Positions 44,424 to 48,340 of a stretch of 48,340 nt of DNA are shown piece after piece. Under the pieces are notes generated by a model that was not told the DNA's origin, did not search any database, and saw only the letters and a list, made by a program, of their open reading frames with translations. The stretch is from positions 1 to 48,340 of the forward strand of contig DASWVB010000039.1 of assembly GCA_036401375.1 (NCBI GenBank). Direction: 5' to 3'. Within the stretch, counting starts at the first letter, position 1, and each line of letters begins with the position of its first letter. The stretch is from DASWUZ01 sp036401375 (lineage in GTDB: Bacteria; Acidobacteriota; Terriglobia; Terriglobales; Acidobacteriaceae). Position numbers and translations under genes: made by a program.

Positions 44424-45398
44424 CTACGGTCTCTCTGAAGAGTGGGAGCGGCCGGGGGCGACGGGGCGGCCTGGTTGGGGCTCCGATGCGACGATGGCTG
44501 CGGCTCCTGGCGCAGAAGGCGCACTTTCCGGTGTGAGTGAGGAGCGAAACTGGTTTGCCTGGTCGAAGAGCTCGCGCAACCCGGGTGTCCTCAGGTTCTC
44601 GCGAAGCCGGGTAAGCGTCTGTTCAAGGGCGAGCAGGGCAGGCTCGATCGTACCAACATTGGTATGGGCGATGTCGCGCCACATCGAGTAGGGACTGGCG
44701 CCGAGCCGGGTCATCTCGCGGAGCGCTCGTCCGCCTATGGCGCGCATCTGCTCATCGCCCGAGAACCGATCCTCAAGCAGGGCGCTCAGAGCCGTGGAAA
44801 GCATCTGGGGCAGGTGGCTGACCCAGGCGCAGAGCTCATCGTGGCGGGCGGGATCGAGGTCGAGGATGTTGGAGCCGAATGCCGTCACCCATCCGCGCCA
44901 TTTTGTCTGGCTTGGATGTGGCTGCTCACCGGCACCAGGCGGCGGCGTGAAGAGCCAGACTGCACCTTCGAACAATGCCGCGTCCGCGTTGGCTGCTCCG
45001 TGCGACTCCTTGCCAGCCATCGGATGGCCGGGCAGAAATGAGGGCTGACCGGGGCCGTTGTAGTTGCGGGAGGCATGGGAGCAGATCGCGCCCTTGACAC
45101 TGCCAACGTCAGTGACGAGCTGGTCGGCGCGCAGCACCGGCGCAAGCAGGTCAAGCCACTCCATGATGCTGAAGACGGGCCCGGCCAGCAGGATGAGGTC
45201 GCTGCCGGCGGCCGCCGTCAAAGGATCTTCGCTGATCTCATCCAGTGCGCCGCGGCTGAGGGCAATGCCGGCCTGGGTCCGCTCGCGGTCCCACCCGATA
45301 ATTGATCCGGGAAACCGATGTGCGCGCAAAGCCAGCCCGATCGACGCCCCGACCAGACCTGTGCCTAGAATGGTGACCCGCTGGATCGGCTTCGACAT
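44424..45398 (-). CDS. tyrA: Prephenate dehydrogenase
   Basis: An NAD(P)-dependent enzyme of tyrosine synthesis, 324 residues from M-S-K-P-I-Q. Rossmann motif G-T-G-L-V-G-A-S-I, D-V-G-S-V-K-G and the prephenate-binding G-H-P-M-A-G-K-E-S-H are clear, followed by the C-terminal helical dimerisation domain with H-L-P-Q-M-L-S-T-A. No ACT or AroQ domain is visible, and the tail is Ala/Pro-rich. Start choice is uncertain: ATG 45419 and TTG 45470 are also in frame, and none has a good Shine-Dalgarno sequence. Monocistronic. Confidence 0.92.
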   Translation of the reverse strand: MSKPIQRVTILGTGLVGASIGLALRAHRFPGSIIGWDRERTQAGIALSRGALDEISEDPLTAAAGSDLILLAGPVFSIMEWLDLLAPVLRADQLVTDVGSVKGAICSHASRNYNGPGQPSFLPGHPMAGKESHGAANADAALFEGAVWLFTPPPGAGEQPHPSQTKWRGWVTAFGSNILDLDPARHDELCAWVSHLPQMLSTALSALLEDRFSGDEQMRAIGGRALREMTRLGASPYSMWRDIAHTNVGTIEPALLALEQTLTRLRENLRTPGLRELFDQANQFRSSLTPESAPSAPGAAAIVASEPQPGRPVAPGRSHSSERP

Positions 45399-45525
45399 GA
45401 TGTCTTGATTAGAAACCATGTCTTGCGACACTGATTGGCTGTTGACCGAAGACACACCTGGAGTAGTCAAGATGGGTGAGTGTCTGACGAGCGGGTTCTG
45501 CCGTACCTGACCCTGACGGCGTTGA

Positions 45526-45556
45526 GCCCGCCACCGGCAGGTGGCGGGCCTTTATT
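45526..45556 (+). terminator. Hairpin with a T-rich tail, + strand orientation
   Basis: GCCCGCCACC (45526-45535) pairs perfectly with GGTGGCGGGC (45540-45549) across a GGCA loop, followed by CTTTATT. The T-rich side faces the + strand although both neighbouring genes are on the minus strand. Confidence 0.6.
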
Positions 45557-45638
45557 CTGCCAGTCTTGCTCTTGTTTGGCCTTCAGGGCCAGTTTCAGAG
45601 CGGTTTTACAGGAAATCAGGCCTCGGCCGCCCTGGCAG

Positions 45639-46427
45639 CTAGCTCTTCTTCGCAGCCGGGTGCGCGGCGGTGTGCCGGGCAATGCGGGTGACTGACCCGT
45701 CCGGCATTACGATGTACTTGTCGCCGGTGACCTCTTCGACGTAGGAGTTCTTGCTTCCGGGCACGAGGGTGACCTCGCGTGCATCGGTCTGTCCGGGCGC
45801 GGTGAGCACGAAGTGCTTGCCGTCTCCTTCATCCTGCACGGGAGATTTCGCGGTTGGAGGGGGAGCTGGTGTAGCCGCCGCGGCGATTGCCGGTGCAGGC
45901 GCACTTGCCGGAGCCGCTCCGGTAAACGCCACGATCTGCCCCGTCTGGCGGAAGTGGACATACTCCGGGCCCTTGATACCCGCGATGCACTGCGAATAAG
46001 CATCGACCCCGACCTGCTGACTGGTGGCCGTGGTGCTGGCGACGTTGTCACTGTTCCGGTCGGTACGCTGGGTGGCGCCGGTTGCGGCGGCGGTGTTGGC
46101 GCCGTTATTGTTGCCGTAACCCCACCATCCACCACCCCTGCGGGAGACGGCGCTGGTGGCGAGGCCTGTGACTCCGGTGACTGCGCCCTGCTTCATCTTG
46201 TCGTTATCCTGCCCGTGCTCGCGCTTGTGCAGGGTGTCCTGCTCGCTTGCCAGCTGGCTGCTTGCCTGGCTGCGGCACTGGGCGATCTGGTCCGCGGTGA
46301 TGGGCATCATCTCCATGGTGATGCCGTCGGCGGGTGCGGCAGCGGGCGCCGGCGCCTGGCCAGACGCTGCTGTAGCAAGGAGCGCTGCACTTAAAGCAGC
46401 CGAGAGGATGGAAGTATTGTGCTGCAT
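45639..46427 (-). CDS. Secreted protein of unknown function
   Basis: A 262-residue protein with a signal peptide (A-A-L-S-A-A-L-L-A-T-A-A-S-G). Low-complexity Ala/Pro regions surround a glycine/tryptophan/asparagine-rich stretch (R-R-G-G-G-W-W-G-Y-G-N-N-N-G). Two separated cysteines (Q-C-R and Q-C-I) may form a disulfide. The C-terminal 60 residues are more ordered: H-F-V-L-T-A-P-G and Y-V-E-E-V-T-G-D-K-Y-I-V-M. I do not recognise the family. AAGGAG precedes the ATG. Confidence 0.65.
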   Translation of the reverse strand: MQHNTSILSAALSAALLATAASGQAPAPAAAPADGITMEMMPITADQIAQCRSQASSQLASEQDTLHKREHGQDNDKMKQGAVTGVTGLATSAVSRRGGGWWGYGNNNGANTAAATGATQRTDRNSDNVASTTATSQQVGVDAYSQCIAGIKGPEYVHFRQTGQIVAFTGAAPASAPAPAIAAAATPAPPPTAKSPVQDEGDGKHFVLTAPGQTDAREVTLVPGSKNSYVEEVTGDKYIVMPDGSVTRIARHTAAHPAAKKS

Positions 46428-46872
46428 TGACGATTTCTCCTTTTGGGTGCTCTCCGGTCTCGCTCGCGGCCAATGGGGCGAGGGACGTACCGACCATGAA
46501 GGCCTCCATGCTAATGCCGTTTCGCGACCAGATGCAAGACGTTTTCGCGGGAATTCACACGTTTTCGGGCTCCCTCGTCCTTAGTCTGGTCGTGCCTGAC
46601 GTAGCCGGCTGTCACAGAGTCGCCGACGGACCCGGAAGAATCGGCTGTACCACCCGAGCCTGCCTCAAGAAGTGCGGCGACGAGCCCGGCGAACGGCGGA
46701 TGTACTAAGACGAGCCTGCTTTCGCGGCCGCAGTGATGGCTCGGGCGCACTACCTCGGTCTCGCTCTCGCGGACGTTTGGCCGCGACGGCTTCGTGACCA
46801 TCATGCGTTCCACCTGCCGACGATTGAGCGGGTTTAGCTGCGACTCGCTCGAGTACGCTTGCGACAAGGCGC
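46428..46872. other. Noncoding region between guaA and the secreted protein gene
   Basis: About 445 bp. Several frames are open because of the high GC, but none has a plausible start or recognisable product. I see no tRNA, hairpin or promoter strong enough to call. Confidence 0.5.
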
Positions 46873-48340
46873 CTACTCCCACTCGATGGTGCCGGGCGGT
46901 TTGGAGGTTATGTCATACACCACGCGGTTGATGCCGCGGACTTCATTCACGATCCTGTTGGAGATGGTCTTGAGAACCTCATAGGGCAGCGGGACCCAGT
47001 CCGCTGTCATGCCATCTTCTGAGTGCACGGCCCGGATCGCGCAGGTGTACGCATAGGTGCGCATGTCGCCCATCACACCAACGCTCTTGACCGGCAGCAG
47101 AACGGCAAACGACTGCCAGATCTGCTGATACAAGCCCGCCGAGCGAATCTCGGCAACCACGATCTCGTCGGCCTCCTGCAGCAGCGCAACGCGCTCGGGC
47201 GTGACCTCGCCGAGGATGCGCACTGCGAGCCCCGGCCCCGGGAAGGGCTGCCGCTGCAGGATGCTGTCCGGCATATGCAGCTCGCGGCCGATGCGCCGCA
47301 CCTCGTCCTTGAAGAGGTCGCGCAGCGGCTCTATAAGCTTCAGCTTCATGCCGGCCGGCAGTCCGCCGACGTTGTGGTGGCTCTTGATGGTCTGCGAAGG
47401 ACCCTTGACCGAGGAAGACTCGATGACATCGGGGTACAACGTACCCTGCACCAGCCAGGCCACATGCTGGCCGCCCGACGGTCCCCCGCCCTCGACCTCG
47501 CGCAGGATGCGCGCCGCCTCGTCGTCAAAGACCTCGATGAACTCATTGCCGATGATCTTGCGCTTGGTCTCGGGATCGGTGACCCCGGCCAGCTTCGCGA
47601 GGAAGCGTCCGCTGGCGTCGACGGCGACGACGTTGAGCCCAAGCTTCTCGCGCATATTCTCCTGCACCTGGAAGAACTCGTTGCGCCGGAGCACTCCATT
47701 GTTCACGAAGACGCAGGTCAGCCGGTCCCCGATGGCGCGATGCACGAGCACCGCAGCAACTGAGGAGTCTACCCCGCCCGAGAGTCCGCAGATCGCGTGT
47801 CCGTCGCCTACTTTTTCGCGGATTGCAGCGACTGTCGAGTCGATGAAGTGTTCCGCTGTCCAGTCCGGCCTGGCCTGGCAGATGCGGAAGAGGAAGTTAC
47901 GCAGCAGCTCGGTCCCAAACCTAGTGTGGTGCACCTCCGGGTGAAACTGCACGGCCCAGATACGCCGCTCGGGATCGACGATGCCGGCCACGGCGTTCGC
48001 CGTCTTGGCGGTCAGGTGGAAGCCGGGCGGCAGTTCAAGTGCCTCGTCGCCATGCGACATCCACACGGAGACCGTTCGCGGCAGCCCGTCAAATAGCGGC
48101 GTCGCTGAAATGAGGGAGACGTCCGCCTGACCATACTCGCGCTTGGCCGCGGACTGGACCACTCCACCTAAATGATGCGCGATGAACTGCAGCCCGTAGC
48201 AGATGCCGAGCACCGGCACGCCGAGCGAGAGCAGCGCGGGATCAGCTGCAGGCGCGTCCGAGTCGTAGACCGAGCAGGGTCCGCCCGAGAGGATGAGTCC
48301 GGCCGGCCCCTGCGCCTTGATCTGTTCGAGTGAGGCGGTG
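46873..48340 (-). CDS. guaA: GMP synthase (glutamine-hydrolysing), N-terminal end beyond the window
   Basis: Converts XMP to GMP with glutamine and ATP. The window contains 488 residues to the stop; the first part of the glutaminase domain is off the window edge. The class I glutamine amidotransferase Cys is in G-I-C-Y-G-L-Q, and the P-loop of the ATP pyrophosphatase domain is L-S-G-G-V-D-S-S-V. The K-S-H-H-N-V-G-G-L-P segment and the C-terminal end G-T-I-E-W-E are diagnostic of GuaA. Confidence 0.97.
   Translation of the reverse strand, partial: TASLEQIKAQGPAGLILSGGPCSVYDSDAPAADPALLSLGVPVLGICYGLQFIAHHLGGVVQSAAKREYGQADVSLISATPLFDGLPRTVSVWMSHGDEALELPPGFHLTAKTANAVAGIVDPERRIWAVQFHPEVHHTRFGTELLRNFLFRICQARPDWTAEHFIDSTVAAIREKVGDGHAICGLSGGVDSSVAAVLVHRAIGDRLTCVFVNNGVLRRNEFFQVQENMREKLGLNVVAVDASGRFLAKLAGVTDPETKRKIIGNEFIEVFDDEAARILREVEGGGPSGGQHVAWLVQGTLYPDVIESSSVKGPSQTIKSHHNVGGLPAGMKLKLIEPLRDLFKDEVRRIGRELHMPDSILQRQPFPGPGLAVRILGEVTPERVALLQEADEIVVAEIRSAGLYQQIWQSFAVLLPVKSVGVMGDMRTYAYTCAIRAVHSEDGMTADWVPLPYEVLKTISNRIVNEVRGINRVVYDITSKPPGTIEWE

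Noticed and set aside
46511..46882. 123-codon minus-strand frame after guaA
   Set aside because: It starts at a GTG inside guaA, has no ribosome binding site and a composition unlike a protein; probably GC-driven read-through.

Overview
The window is about 48 kb of GC-rich bacterial chromosome, densely packed with mostly housekeeping genes. Gene content suggests Acidobacteriota, probably Acidobacteriaceae: a DUF2934 protein, a two-component propeller kinase, a Tat-exported lactonase-type propeller, DesK/NarL-type signalling pairs and several secreted proteins of unknown function. This assignment is inference; no rRNA or tRNA gene is present. I saw no CRISPR array, prophage or insertion sequence.

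Layout. 1-5.8 kb: a GH13 alpha-amylase-family gene (its end lies off the window) behind cca, divergent from tsaD and a HAD phosphatase. 5.9-12.6 kb: a class III aminotransferase, an EamA permease, alanine racemase, an ABHD18-like hydrolase and two small membrane proteins. 12.7-15.4 kb: creD, a winged-helix regulator and a membrane protein, tied together by three copies of a 17-bp palindromic operator. 15.5-21.7 kb: glyA, a membrane protein, an orphan molybdopterin oxidoreductase, a GlsB-type protein and a manganese catalase. 21.7-25.5 kb: a decayed VapC toxin gene, frr, a secreted GyrI-like protein, a TIR-domain membrane protein and a thioesterase. 25.7-31.3 kb: a Tat-exported lactonase, trpF, trpB and recQ. 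31.3-36.8 kb: a lipoprotein paired with a small helical protein, then an ABC-2 exporter with a DesK/DesR-like two-component system. 37-44.4 kb: proBA, a giant propeller histidine kinase with its response regulator, a secreted protein and a DUF2934 protein. 44.4-48.3 kb: tyrA, a secreted protein and guaA (its start lies off the window).

Functionally, the window holds amino-acid biosynthesis (proBA, trpFB, tyrA, glyA), nucleotide, translation and wall functions (guaA, frr, cca, tsaD, alr), and three regulatory modules: the creD regulon, the ABC exporter with its kinase and regulator, and the propeller kinase with its regulator.

Two themes stand out. First, short tandem duplications (15, 22 or 24 bp) recur inside or at the ends of ordinary genes: cca, the aminotransferase, the TIR upstream region, the DesR-like regulator and proB. 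A REP/MITE-like element also sits in frame in tsaD. Second, several genes carry a TAnnnT hexamer 6-8 nt before the start codon and no Shine-Dalgarno sequence, which suggests leaderless transcripts.
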